Positions 13,293 through 21,875 of a stretch of 64,000 bases of DNA are shown piece by piece. Both the position numbers and the translations under genes were made by a program. Source of the DNA: Staphylococcus borealis (GTDB lineage Bacteria; Bacillota; Bacilli; Staphylococcales; Staphylococcaceae); NCBI RefSeq assembly GCF_001224225.1, contig NZ_CUEE01000007.1, forward strand, positions 43,985-107,984, given 5' to 3'. Below the pieces are notes generated by a model. It saw nothing but the letters and a program-made list of their open reading frames with translations, searched no databases and had not been told where the DNA came from. How positions within the stretch are numbered: position 1 is the stretch's first letter; the number at the start of each line of letters is the position of its first letter.

Positions 13293-13853
13293 ATGACTAA
13301 AAAAGCACTTATCGTTGTAGATTATTCTTATGATTTTATTGCAGATGATGGCCGCTTAACATGTGGTAAACCTGGTCAAGATATCGAAACGTTTATCCTA
13401 AACCGTCTTGAAACGTTTCAGTCACATGACCAAGATATTTTCTTTATGATGGATTTACACTATGAAAATGATCCTTACCACCCTGAGACGCAGTTATTCC
13501 CTCCTCATAATATTGAGGGCACATCAGGGCGCGACCTGTATGGTAAGGTTAAAACATTTTATGATAATTTTAAAGAATGCGAGAATGTTCATTATCTAGA
13601 TAAACGTCGCTATGATTCTTTCTACGGTACGCCTTTAGATAGCCTATTACGTGAAAGAAATATCACAGATATTGAAATTGTAGGTGTATGTACAGATATT
13701 TGCATTCTCCATACTGCCGTATCAGCATATAATTTAGGATATCACATCACTATTCCTAAAGATGGTGTTGCTTCTTTCAATGAAAATGGTCATGTGTGGG
13801 CTTTGGGACATTTTGTAAACTCATTAGGCGCAGAGGTAGATGTTCCTAAATAA
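13293..13853 (+). CDS. pncA: Nicotinamidase (isochorismatase family) PncA
   Basis: This cysteine hydrolase converts nicotinamide to nicotinate and ammonia. The 186 residues show the catalytic triad candidates D10 (LIVVDYSYDF), K104 (YLDKRRYDSF) and C137 (GVCTDICILH). The metal-site residues D54 and H56 (MMDLHY), plus nearby histidines, are also present. PncB and NadE encoded 4 kb away complete the salvage path to NAD+. The ribosome site GAGAGGATGA precedes the ATG. A generic isochorismatase-like hydrolase is the alternative, but the metal-site residues favour nicotinamidase. Confidence 0.88.
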   Translation: MTKKALIVVDYSYDFIADDGRLTCGKPGQDIETFILNRLETFQSHDQDIFFMMDLHYENDPYHPETQLFPPHNIEGTSGRDLYGKVKTFYDNFKECENVHYLDKRRYDSFYGTPLDSLLRERNITDIEIVGVCTDICILHTAVSAYNLGYHITIPKDGVASFNENGHVWALGHFVNSLGAEVDVPK

Positions 13854-13903
13854 AACATGATAAAATAAGATGAAAAATCAAATGATAAGGGTGGATAATA
13901 ACA

Positions 13904-14833
13904 ATGGCAAAAACTTATATTTTTGGACATCAAAATCCAGATACAGATGCAATCGCATCAGCTATAATCATGGCTGATTTTGAACAATTAACTGGTAACT
14001 CTGAAGCGACGCCATATCGCTTAGGAGATATTAATCCTGAAACTCAATATGCTTTAGATCACTTTGAAGTTAAAGCACCAGAATTATTAAGTGATAACCT
14101 AGATGGTCAAGAGGTTATCTTAGTCGATCATAACGAATTCCAACAAAGTGCTGAAACAATTTCTGATGCTGAGATCAAACACGTTGTAGACCATCACAGA
14201 ATCGCAAACTTTGAAACTGCTTCACCACTTTGGTATCGAGCAGAACCAGTTGGTTGTACAGCTACAATTCTTTATAAAATGTATAAAGAACGTGGATTTG
14301 AAATTAAACCACACATTGCTGGATTAATGATTTCAGCAATCATTTCTGATAGCTTATTATTTAAATCACCTACTTGTACAGATGAAGATGTAAATGCTGC
14401 TAAAGATTTAAAAGACATTGCAAATGTTGATTTAGATGAATATGGCTTAGATATGTTAAAAGCTGGTGCATCTACAACGGATAAATCTGCTGAAGAATTA
14501 TTAGATATGGACGCTAAATCATTCAATATGGGTGACTATGTTACACGTATTGCACAAGTTAACACGGTTGACATTGACGAAGTCTTAGATCGCAAAGAAG
14601 ATCTTGAAAAAGCAATGTTAGAAACAAGTGCAAATGAAAAATACGACTTATTTGTATTAGTCGTAACTGATATTATTAATAGTGACTCTAAAATTTTAGT
14701 CGTAGGTGCTGAAAAAGACAAAGTTGGCGAAGCATTTAAAGTTCAACTAGACGATGGCATGGCATTCTTATCAGGCGTTGTCTCTCGTAAAAAACAAGTG
14801 GTACCTCAAATTACAGAAGCTTTAACTAAATAA
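13904..14833 (+). CDS. ppaC: Manganese-dependent inorganic pyrophosphatase PpaC
   Basis: PpaC is a family II pyrophosphatase that hydrolyses PPi to drive biosynthesis. The 309 residues have the DHH phosphoesterase motifs HQNPDTDAIASA, VDHNEFQ and VVDHHRIANF, and a C-terminal DHHA2 domain with SRKKQVVPQI binding the substrate. It contains no CBS/DRTGG insert, so it is the constitutive rather than nucleotide-regulated type. The ribosome site AAGGGTGG lies upstream of ATG 13904. Another STAR-like element follows. Confidence 0.97.
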   Translation: MAKTYIFGHQNPDTDAIASAIIMADFEQLTGNSEATPYRLGDINPETQYALDHFEVKAPELLSDNLDGQEVILVDHNEFQQSAETISDAEIKHVVDHHRIANFETASPLWYRAEPVGCTATILYKMYKERGFEIKPHIAGLMISAIISDSLLFKSPTCTDEDVNAAKDLKDIANVDLDEYGLDMLKAGASTTDKSAEELLDMDAKSFNMGDYVTRIAQVNTVDIDEVLDRKEDLEKAMLETSANEKYDLFVLVVTDIINSDSKILVVGAEKDKVGEAFKVQLDDGMAFLSGVVSRKKQVVPQITEALTK

Positions 14834-14869
14834 GACATTTAGGTATTTAATTAACCGCCTATATATGTA

Positions 14870-15066
14870 AGGCTAGGACATTATTAATTAAACAATACTA
14901 CTTTGCAAATGCGCAGTAGCTAACTGAACCGAGAGGGCGTAAGCTTTTCTCGGTTTTAGTTATCTTTGCGGGCTAGACCCCAACAAAGCGCATTTCATCA
15001 AGAAATTCAACAAGCAAAGCAAGCTGGGAGCGGGTGCCGAATTTAAAAAAATTCAGTCCCGCTTCA
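14870..15066 (+). repeat. STAR-like intergenic element, copy 2 (one degenerate unit)
   Basis: The same modular order as copy 1 is visible in the ppaC-aldH gap, but more diverged: GCTAGGACATTATTAATTAA boundary, AACTGAACCGAGAGGGCG...CTCGGTTTTAGTTA arm pair, one core with GACCCCAACAAAGCGCATTT, and an end hairpin finishing CAGTCCCGCTTC. The GGGGCCCC core has decayed to TAGACCCC. About 100 bp remain between this element and aldH and would hold the aldH promoter. Confidence 0.75.
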
Positions 15067-15167
15067 TTTTTATTGAAATAAATTTAGGGTATAGATATGA
15101 TGAATAACATCATACATTTTAATAAAGTTTTTTAATTTAAAAAGGAATCATTAGGAGGTATCATATA

Positions 15168-16550
15168 TTGCCGACCATCGAGCAACAATTCGAAGAGAGT
15201 AAAGCTTTTTTTAAAACACATAAAACAAAAGATTTGAAATTTCGAAAGCATCAGTTAAAACAGTTAAGTAAAAGCATTAAAAATCATGAAAATGATTTAC
15301 TTGATGCGCTTAAAACAGATTTAGGAAAAAGTCCTGTTGAAGCCTATGCTACAGAAATTGGATTCACTTTAAAAAGTATTAAAACAGCACGTAAAGAATT
15401 GAAAAATTGGGCTAAAACAAAACAAGTTGACACCCCTCTATTTATGTTTCCTGCAAAAAGTTATATTAAGCAGGAACCTTATGGCACAGTATTAATCATT
15501 GGTCCATTTAACTATCCAGTTCAATTGGTATTTGAACCCTTAATTGGCGCTATCGCAGCTGGAAATACAGCGCTTGTTAAGCCATCTGAATTAACACCTC
15601 ATGTTGCCACAGTCATTCGTCAAATTATTGAGGACGTGTTTACACCAGATTATATAGCTGTTGTTGAAGGAGGTATTTCTGAGACACAAACATTAATTCA
15701 ACTACCTTTCGACTATATCTTCTTTACAGGTAGTGACAAAGTTGGTCAAATTGTATATGAAGCTGCTAGTAAAAATTTAGTCCCTGTTACGCTTGAATTA
15801 GGTGGAAAGTCTCCTGTTATTGTAGATGACACAGCCAATATCAAGGTTGCAAGTGATCGTATTAGTTTTGGTAAATTTACAAATGCTGGTCAAACATGCG
15901 TAGCACCAGACTATATATTAGTAAATAAGAAAGTTAAAAACGAATTGATTGAGGCGCTTAAACAAAGTATTCAAGAATTTTATGGTCATACGATTGAGGA
16001 AAGCCCTGACTTCGGTCGCATCGTCAATGATAAACATTTTAATCGCTTAAATGAATTACTTAACGTACATCAACAACATATTATTTTCGGTGGCCATACA
16101 AATGCATCAACGCGCTATATAGAACCAACTTTATTAGATGGCATCACACCTAACTCTAAAATTATGCAGGAAGAAATTTTTGGTCCACTCTTGCCTATCA
16201 TTACTTACGATGATTTCAATGAAGCAATCGATATTGTGCAAAGTAAAGCTAAACCATTGAGTCTCTATTTATTTAGTGAAGATGAGAATAGTACACACCG
16301 TGTGTTAAATGAATTATCATTCGGCGGTGGCGCAATCAATGATACATTAATGCATTTAGCAAATCCTAAACTACCATTTGGTGGTGTAGGCATGTCTGGT
16401 ATCGGTCAATATCACGGTAAATATACTTTTGAAACTTTTAGCCACAGCAAGTCATATATCTTTAAATCTACACGATTAGATTCAAGTGTAATGTATCCAC
16501 CCTATAAAGGTAAATTTAAATATATTAGAACCTTTTTTAAAAATTTATAA
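15168..16550 (+). CDS. Aldehyde dehydrogenase (AldH-type)
   Basis: This is an NAD(P)-dependent aldehyde dehydrogenase that oxidises aldehydes to carboxylic acids; the physiological substrate is not evident. The 460 residues contain the general base E210 in VTLELGGKSP and the nucleophile C244 in FTNAGQTCVAPDY. NAD-fold landmarks are FNYPVQL and FFTGSDKVG. The C-terminus PFGGVGMSGIGQYHGKYTFETFSHSKS and a short hydrophobic tail resemble the fatty-aldehyde dehydrogenase subgroup. Translation starts at TTG (15168-15170), since AGGAGGT lies 8 nt upstream and no ATG follows at a suitable distance. Confidence 0.9.
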   Translation: MPTIEQQFEESKAFFKTHKTKDLKFRKHQLKQLSKSIKNHENDLLDALKTDLGKSPVEAYATEIGFTLKSIKTARKELKNWAKTKQVDTPLFMFPAKSYIKQEPYGTVLIIGPFNYPVQLVFEPLIGAIAAGNTALVKPSELTPHVATVIRQIIEDVFTPDYIAVVEGGISETQTLIQLPFDYIFFTGSDKVGQIVYEAASKNLVPVTLELGGKSPVIVDDTANIKVASDRISFGKFTNAGQTCVAPDYILVNKKVKNELIEALKQSIQEFYGHTIEESPDFGRIVNDKHFNRLNELLNVHQQHIIFGGHTNASTRYIEPTLLDGITPNSKIMQEEIFGPLLPIITYDDFNEAIDIVQSKAKPLSLYLFSEDENSTHRVLNELSFGGGAINDTLMHLANPKLPFGGVGMSGIGQYHGKYTFETFSHSKSYIFKSTRLDSSVMYPPYKGKFKYIRTFFKNL

Positions 16551-16567
16551 ATTAATTCGAAAAGAAG

Positions 16568-16595
16568 CCACGACAATTTTAATACTGTCGTGGCG
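16568..16595. terminator. Bidirectional terminator between aldH and lactonase gene
   Basis: GCCACGAC and GTCGTGGC form a perfect 8-bp stem with a 12-nt loop. A GC-rich stem with AT-rich flanks on both sides sits between two convergent genes. Confidence 0.75.
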
Positions 16596-16611
16596 CTATT
16601 TATATAGTTTA

Positions 16612-17646
16612 TTAAATAAAGCTAACATGTACACCCTCAGGTGCATTGTATTGATTATCTGTTGGCGTTAATTTACCTGTATGTGTATCTCTATTGAATA
16701 CGGTAATGTCATAATTTCCTTCTTGATGGGCACATACTAAGTAGTCATCTGATTCAGTTATATTAAAATCTCTAGGAAATTGGTCCCCACTTTTAACAAT
16801 TTCTACTGGGTTTAGTCCAGCACCATCATCTGTAATCGTGAAAACAGCAATACTATCATGACCGCGATTACTAATATATAGCGATTGTTGATCATGAGAT
16901 AATCGGACAGCAGCTAGTTTAGTATCTTCATTAAAATCTTCTGGAATCGTTAAATGACGTTCTATTTCTTTAAATTCGCCATCCTCATACTTAGCAACAC
17001 TTACATAATTAGATAATTCATGAACAATATATGCATATTCGCCATTCTTATGAAAAGCAATGTGTCTAGGACCATCTTGGTCTTTAAATTGAGACACTTT
17101 ATACTCTTTTAAGCCTTCACTACTATATTCATACGTGACAACACGATCAGTACCTAAATCCGTAGCTACAACGTATTTACCGTCAGGTGTTTCATTTAAA
17201 TAATGGACATGTGAATGCTCTTGGCGTTCGTGACTACCAAGTGGATAGTCGTGGTGCAATTCTTGAATTAACTTAACAATTTCACCTGTCTCTTTATTTA
17301 ATTGATATATTCTAGCGATACCAGCGCCGTACACCGCTTCAAACAAGAAATTATGATCTGTGGATACTGAAATATAACAGCCTGTACCCGCTTCAGAAGC
17401 TAAGCATTTATTGATTAATGTTAGTGCACCTGAATGGTCTTTTTTAAATGCTGCTACTCCACAATGTGTCCCCTCTTTCGTAATGGCATATAAATAATCG
17501 TCGGTTTGTGCAAGGTAGGTTGATGCTTCAATTTCATAACCCGTATTAACAGCACTAATGTGACCATTATCTTCATTTAATTCGAATAAATAAATCCCTT
17601 TACCCTCTTTTTTCGTATATGAACCGATATAACCCTTAGTTGTCAT
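16612..17646 (-). CDS. Lactonase family beta-propeller protein (6-phosphogluconolactonase-like)
   Basis: The 344-residue protein matches the seven-bladed lactonase family (YkgB/Pgl type) by repeated blade motifs such as [83 protein letters not shown] and [20 protein letters not shown]. The family includes 6-phosphogluconolactonases of the pentose phosphate pathway, and the general role is lactone hydrolysis. Exact activity here is inferred. An AGGAGGTATACTG leader precedes the ATG at 17646. Confidence 0.82.
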   Translation of the reverse strand: MTTKGYIGSYTKKEGKGIYLFELNEDNGHISAVNTGYEIEASTYLAQTDDYLYAITKEGTHCGVAAFKKDHSGALTLINKCLASEAGTGCYISVSTDHNFLFEAVYGAGIARIYQLNKETGEIVKLIQELHHDYPLGSHERQEHSHVHYLNETPDGKYVVATDLGTDRVVTYEYSSEGLKEYKVSQFKDQDGPRHIAFHKNGEYAYIVHELSNYVSVAKYEDGEFKEIERHLTIPEDFNEDTKLAAVRLSHDQQSLYISNRGHDSIAVFTITDDGAGLNPVEIVKSGDQFPRDFNITESDDYLVCAHQEGNYDITVFNRDTHTGKLTPTDNQYNAPEGVHVSFI

Positions 17647-17746
17647 CAGTATACCTCCTAAGTTCTAGTTATCTTTATTTTATTAAAAGAAGGGGCACTA
17701 TGACAATTATTCTTAATCGCTCTAAACCATTAATTAAAAAGAAAAA

Positions 17747-17774
17747 CCAGTAACCTCAACATTGAAGTTACTGG
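17747..17774 (-). terminator. Terminator of the 57-residue membrane-protein gene
   Basis: CCAGTAAC...GTTACTGG forms a stable stem with a short loop. On the minus strand it is followed by TTTTTCTTTTT. It lies just beyond the stop at 17789. Confidence 0.85.
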
Positions 17775-17788
17775 TACTATTACGCAAA

Positions 17789-17962
17789 TTACGCGTTATT
17801 ACTTTCAATATCTGAAACGATTTCTTTCGTTTTTCTTTCGATATCTTCAAAGTCTTTTTTGAAGATGTAAGCAAATGCTACAACACCTACACCAACGACT
17901 ACTGATGTAATAACTACTAAGCTTAATAAGAATTTGAATAAACCTTTAATTAAATCCCACAT
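17789..17962 (-). CDS. Small single-pass membrane protein (57 aa), unknown function
   Basis: The frame begins MWDLIKGLFKFLLSLVVIT and holds one strong hydrophobic segment (about residues 8-33: FLLSLVVIT..VGVGVVAFAYIF). A highly charged C-terminal tail follows (KKDFEDIERKTKEIVSDIES), likely cytoplasmic and helical. A GAGGTGAAACATAC ribosome site sits upstream of the ATG, and a clear terminator follows the stop, so this is a complete monocistronic gene. I recognise no named family. The amphipathic N-terminus (WDLIKGLFKFL) recalls membrane-seeking peptides, but this is only a resemblance. Confidence 0.8.
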   Translation of the reverse strand: MWDLIKGLFKFLLSLVVITSVVVGVGVVAFAYIFKKDFEDIERKTKEIVSDIESNNA

Positions 17963-18073
17963 GTATGTTTCACCTCTAAATAGAAATAAGTATGTTTACA
18001 ATATTATATATTATCATACTTACTGTTATCATTAAATAGATACCTTTTTTGTCTTATAATAATCATTAAAAAA

Positions 18074-18101
18074 TGAATTTCAAAAACTTCATAAGTTTTC
18101 A
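18074..18101 (-). terminator. Probable terminator of the 19-residue peptide gene
   Basis: AAAACTT-CAT-AAGTTTT forms a short perfect stem and is followed on the minus strand, after a few bases, by CATTTTTTAATG. It lies about 15 bp beyond the stop at 18115. The stem is AT-rich, so strength is uncertain. Confidence 0.45.
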
Positions 18102-18114
18102 ATTGTACATTAGT

Positions 18115-18174
18115 TTAATACATCCACCATGCTTTTACTTTGTTATATACTTTTAAATAAGCGTCCTGAAACAT
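18115..18174 (-). CDS. 19-residue cationic amphipathic peptide (candidate microprotein)
   Basis: The minus-strand frame encodes MFQDAYLKVYNKVKAWWMY. It is preceded by a perfect Shine-Dalgarno (AAGGAGG, 6-7 nt from the ATG) and about 37 nt further up by a sigma-A-like promoter, TTGAAA-N17-TATACT (18218-18246). Hydrophobic residues fall at 2, 6, 9/10, 13 and 16/17, one face of a helix. Lysines 8, 12 and 14 give a net charge near +2. It is not a known phenol-soluble modulin sequence to my knowledge. The function is unknown; a secreted or membrane-active peptide and a regulatory leader are both possible. The complete set of expression signals is the main support. Confidence 0.6.
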   Translation of the reverse strand: MFQDAYLKVYNKVKAWWMY

Positions 18175-18217
18175 AGTACCCCTCCTTGTTTTTTAAATTT
18201 TTCTTGCTATCATGTTC

Positions 18218-18246
18218 AGTATAATAATAATTATATTAGTTTTCAA
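18218..18246 (-). promoter_or_regulatory. Promoter for the 19-residue peptide gene
   Basis: On the minus strand TTGAAA (18241-18246) and TATACT (18218-18223) are separated by exactly 17 bp, near consensus for the housekeeping sigma factor. A start near 18211 gives a leader of about 37 nt ending in a perfect ribosome site. Confidence 0.6.
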
Positions 18247-18290
18247 TTAATGCTATTTTACAATATTTAGAATTTTCAGGAGGCCTTCTC

Positions 18291-19331
18291 ATGCAACAAG
18301 TGAAATCAGATATAATGACGTTTAGAGGATCACATTTTGATTTAGGGGTTAAAACAGCTCAATGGCTTAAACAAACGCCTTTACTAGAAAATCGTGAGCG
18401 TGAATGGAAAAAACGTATGCCTCGTTTTGATATAAATGTTAATGAAACTTATTCAGTTTTTCAAACATATGCACCCCAAATTTGGGAAGAAATTATGGGA
18501 ATGCAAGAAGTACTGAATCTACCTACAAAACAAATGATATTAAATTTTGCACATTATCGTTTCACAGATTTAAAAGAAAGTGGATGTACTGTATTTCAAG
18601 GTAAGGATTTTATGGTCCGTAATTATGATTATCATCCTGCCACATATGATGGAAGATACTTATTATTCCAACCTAATGACGGAGGGCTAGCGCAAATTGG
18701 ACCTACGTCTAGAGTGACAGGTCGTATGGATGGTATGAATGAAGCTGGTTTGACGATGGGCTATAACTTTATGCATCGTAAACATCCTGCAAATGGCTTT
18801 GTATGTTATATGATTGGACGCCTTGTTTTAGAATATTGCAGAGATGTAGATGATGCTGTTAAATTCTTAAACGAACTTCCACATAGAAGCTCATTTAGTT
18901 ATATTTTAATGGATAAAAAGCTTAATCATGCCATCGTTGAAGTGACACCACGTTCATTTGATGTTAGATATGATAAAGTATGTACAAATCATTTCGAAGT
19001 CTTAACACATGAGAATCGAAATTACACGAAAGAATCACGTGAACGATTAGAACGTACTATTTCTCAAACTTCACAATCCCTAGATAAACATACAGCCTTT
19101 AAATTATTTAATGATCCAAAGTTCGAAATTTACAGCAAATTATTTAGAAGTTGGTCAGGTACAATACATACTTCAATGTATGAACCACAAAACTTAACCG
19201 CTTGGATGACGTTAGGTGAAAATCAAGTCCCGACTTCAATTAATTTTCAATCATGGCTTGATGGACATGAACTGGAGATTCAGCAATTTAAAGGTCAAAT
19301 TGATACCGATTTAACTTTCGCAAATTATTAA
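18291..19331 (+). CDS. C45-family / linear amide C-N hydrolase
   Basis: This 346-residue protein looks like an Ntn-type hydrolase of the acyl-CoA:6-aminopenicillanate acyltransferase (peptidase C45) group, related to choloylglycine hydrolases. The putative autoproteolytic nucleophile is C99 in KESGCTVFQG, followed by the oxyanion-region motif MVRNYDYHP. GRMDGMNEAGLTMGYNFMH and TNHFEVL further on are typical. These enzymes cleave linear amide bonds; the substrate cannot be read from the sequence. Its start follows CAGGAGGCC. The gene diverges from the 19-residue peptide gene. Confidence 0.8.
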   Translation: MQQVKSDIMTFRGSHFDLGVKTAQWLKQTPLLENREREWKKRMPRFDINVNETYSVFQTYAPQIWEEIMGMQEVLNLPTKQMILNFAHYRFTDLKESGCTVFQGKDFMVRNYDYHPATYDGRYLLFQPNDGGLAQIGPTSRVTGRMDGMNEAGLTMGYNFMHRKHPANGFVCYMIGRLVLEYCRDVDDAVKFLNELPHRSSFSYILMDKKLNHAIVEVTPRSFDVRYDKVCTNHFEVLTHENRNYTKESRERLERTISQTSQSLDKHTAFKLFNDPKFEIYSKLFRSWSGTIHTSMYEPQNLTAWMTLGENQVPTSINFQSWLDGHELEIQQFKGQIDTDLTFANY

Positions 19332-19335
19332 AAAA

Positions 19336-19666
19336 GAGGTTGGGAGATAAATAATATAACGAAGCTATTTTGCAAATTCGCAGTAGCTGACTGAACTGAG
19401 AAGGCGCTTAAGTCAAGCTTTTCTCAGTTCTAGTCACCCTTGCGGGGGTGGGCGGGGCCACAACACAAAAAATCACGAAAGTGATTTTACAAGCTAAGCA
19501 AGTTGGGGTTCGGGGCCCCAGCAAAGAGAATTTCATAAAGAAATTCTACAAGCAAAGCAAGCTGGGAGTCGGGGCCCCAACAAAGAGAATTTCACTAAGA
19601 AATTCTACAAGCAAGGCAAGTTGGGAGAGAGACGACGAATTTAAAAGAATTCTGTCCCACTCCCGA
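19336..19666 (+). repeat. STAR-like intergenic element, copy 3 (three core units)
   Basis: This is the longest copy in the window. GAGATAAATAATATAACG forms the boundary, then the TGACTGAACTGAGAAGG...TTCTCAGTTCTAGTCA arm pair. Three tandem units follow: one with the AATCAC-GAAA-GTGATT hairpin, two with the GAATTTC...GAAATTC hairpin, each next to GGGGCC(C)C(C)AGCA or GGGGCCCCAACA. The copy ends ...GAATTCTGTCCCACTCCC. It fills the gap after the C45 hydrolase gene. Reading frames inside it are by-products of the repeat. Confidence 0.85.
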
Positions 19667-19700
19667 CATGACAAATGATTGCCTTTTATTATGTAGGCAA

Positions 19701-20540
19701 TCATTTTATTTTAATATCTTTTTTAACAGTGTAAAACTCAACCACATTATCACTATTTCCTACCTTACCGTTATTAAAAGCTTTATTCTCAACTTTAGCT
19801 TCACCAGTACCTGGATGTAATTTTAATAACGTATTTTTCGGTTTATCTTTATAATCCAAATGAATAGAATCATGTTTACTTGAACCTCTAACATCCGTTT
19901 CACTATACATATCTGTGAAATTTAAATGCCCTTCTTCAGTCACAAACAGGGCGTTTTGAAGTATTGTCTTGTTTACGTTCATGGCACCTAAACGCGTCTT
20001 AAATTTACTGTTGTGGATTTCACTATTTTTAATGTTTACACTACCAGTATCGCTCTCAAAAATAAGGTTATTTAATTTAGAGTTGTTAACTTTTAAATGT
20101 TTAGTACTTTGGTAAATCAAACCATTCTTAATATTAATCCCATCTAAACTTATACTTTCAAAATTTGAATGTATATCTAAATTGTTTATATTTTTATTAG
20201 GGATTATAATTTCGATTTTAGATTCGCTCTGATTAAAAGGGTTAATATTGATGCTATAGCCTCTTTTGTTAGATCTATGCTCTTTTACATTTAAGGTATC
20301 ATTTGTGTGATACACCTTAACATCATTATCACCATAATATTTAACACCACAATGGTTACCTTGTTTAATTGTGACTTCTGAATTGTAACTCTCAACATTT
20401 AAATTAGTCATTTTCATATGATTGTAAGCTTTATCATATTTGAGCTTTTTAAATTCATCTTTGTCGTGTACAAACCAGACTAAAGTTGCAAAGAAAAAAC
20501 CTATAAATATTACTATGCCAGCTATCATTGCCTTTTTCAT
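19701..20540 (-). CDS. DUF4097 beta-strand-repeat membrane-anchored protein
   Basis: The 279-residue protein has an N-terminal membrane anchor (MIAGIVIFIGFFFATLVWFV). Outside the membrane follows a repetitive beta-solenoid-like domain with alternating strands (INNLDIHSNFESISLDGINIKNG, SKLNNLIFESDTGSVNIKNSEIHNSKFKTRLGAMNV) characteristic of DUF4097 putative adhesin-like proteins. It overlaps the DUF1700 gene upstream by 4 bp. Such DUF1700-DUF4097 pairs in Firmicutes usually belong to envelope-stress operons, but no regulator gene is seen here. The molecular function is unknown. Confidence 0.8.
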   Translation of the reverse strand: MKKAMIAGIVIFIGFFFATLVWFVHDKDEFKKLKYDKAYNHMKMTNLNVESYNSEVTIKQGNHCGVKYYGDNDVKVYHTNDTLNVKEHRSNKRGYSININPFNQSESKIEIIIPNKNINNLDIHSNFESISLDGINIKNGLIYQSTKHLKVNNSKLNNLIFESDTGSVNIKNSEIHNSKFKTRLGAMNVNKTILQNALFVTEEGHLNFTDMYSETDVRGSSKHDSIHLDYKDKPKNTLLKLHPGTGEAKVENKAFNNGKVGNSDNVVEFYTVKKDIKIK

Positions 20541-21094
20541 TGTTTAATTCTTCCTTTAACTGTTTGGATATACCAAGTTAAATATTTTAATACAAGTCGA
20601 TATATATTTTGAGTGATTTTCATTGTGAGTACAAATAAAACGATACCAATCCCCGCATAAGAAATGCTAAATAAGAAATTGCTAAACGAATCAACAATCC
20701 CCTTGACAATACTCATCGAAATAATGATTAATGGAAGACAAATTAAAAAGACTGAGAATAAAAACACACCAAATAATATCACTAAAAATATCACTATAGG
20801 AATAATAATAAAGAAAAATGAAAGTACACCAAGACTCAATGACGCCATTATTGCTCTAACAATATTTTGAAGGTTAGGGGTAACTTTGGCATAAGAAATC
20901 GCTTCTTTCGCTTTGACTTCCTTACCAATATCATGTGGTTCACGCAAGTCTGATATGATGTCCTTTTCTGATTTTCCTTTTGTTTCTTGTTCATAGAAAT
21001 GATTTTCATAATCATCCATAAGTTTGTCTTTTTCTTCTCTTGGCAATTGATCTAGTTCCAATTCAAGTTCATTTAAAAAGGTAATCTTATCCAT
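20537..21094 (-). CDS. DUF1700 (HAAS-domain) membrane protein
   Basis: The 185-residue protein starts with the HAAS signature FLNELELELDQLPREEKDKLMDDYENHFYE and SEKDIISDLREPHDIGKEVKA (residues ~5-60). Four or so hydrophobic membrane segments fill the C-terminal half. In related loci a PadR-type regulator precedes this gene; here the upstream gene is instead an unknown anchored protein (21179-21664). It is coupled to the DUF4097 gene by a 4-bp overlap. A role as transmembrane partner of that protein is inferred from the repeated pairing. Confidence 0.82.
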   Translation of the reverse strand: MDKITFLNELELELDQLPREEKDKLMDDYENHFYEQETKGKSEKDIISDLREPHDIGKEVKAKEAISYAKVTPNLQNIVRAIMASLSLGVLSFFFIIIPIVIFLVILFGVFLFSVFLICLPLIIISMSIVKGIVDSFSNFLFSISYAGIGIVLFVLTMKITQNIYRLVLKYLTWYIQTVKGRIKQ

Positions 21095-21178
21095 TTTTTC
21101 ACATACTTTCTTAATTGAATTATCTCTATTTCAGTGAAAAAGTAGCTTGCTTAAAATTGAATTATACGCGGATCACTG

Positions 21179-21664
21179 TTAACGACTAAAAAATTCAATT
21201 CGTTTAACCACATTATCTTTATACAAAATGGATAGTTTCATATGATGATCTTTATCAACATAGATTAATGCATCATACCCCCTACCAACTTTGTCTTTAC
21301 GATAGTTCTCACCCAAGTAGTTAATGGCATGATCAACGTTGTCTCCAATTTTAATGCCAAAATTAGTTGTCACGTCCTGATCATTAATGAGCACTATTCC
21401 TTTTACCTTCTTGTGTTTATTTTTGACTTTCACCGTTAGATTTTTATGATTTTTATCATTGTAAAATTTATATCTGTCCAACTTAATATTACGATTAATC
21501 TCGTAATTATCATCATTAAATTGTTGATTCATTTGAATGCCATTAATTTTCACTTCTGTAAGATCAATCGTTTTTTGATTTTTATAGATTGTAAGACAAG
21601 TAACGACTATCAAAGCTATGATTGTAAAGATAATAAAAATTACCCATCTATTTTGTATACGCAA
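21179..21664 (-). CDS. Membrane-anchored protein of unknown function
   Basis: After a short basic start the protein has one hydrophobic segment (WVIFIIFTIIALIVVTCLTIY) and then about 130 mostly hydrophilic residues predicted to be extracellular (KTIDLTEVKINGIQMNQQFND ... GYDALIYVDKDHHMKLSILYKDNVVKRIEFFSR). The C-terminal part, with IKIGDNVDHAINYLG, resembles the calcium-binding-like/PepSY-type repeats of small staphylococcal lipoproteins, but I do not recognise a family with confidence. The start is uncertain: the frame is open to 21754, and TTG 21664 after GTGGTGG is my best guess because the membrane segment then lies close to the N-terminus. Confidence 0.6.
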   Translation of the reverse strand: MRIQNRWVIFIIFTIIALIVVTCLTIYKNQKTIDLTEVKINGIQMNQQFNDDNYEINRNIKLDRYKFYNDKNHKNLTVKVKNKHKKVKGIVLINDQDVTTNFGIKIGDNVDHAINYLGENYRKDKVGRGYDALIYVDKDHHMKLSILYKDNVVKRIEFFSR

Positions 21665-21875
21665 ATGTACCACCACTTCTATTCTTAATAACTTAAATAT
21701 ATCATAACCGCTTACTAAGAAACATCTATCCACCAAGAATCGTTTCTTACACAATTGTAACGTTAATTTACCATTATAAGAAACACAGTCATACTAATAT
21801 ATTTTGAGTTTTATAATTATCCATTTTCAGTGAAAATTGTTATAATGATATAAATTTAATGGGGAGGTATTTCTT

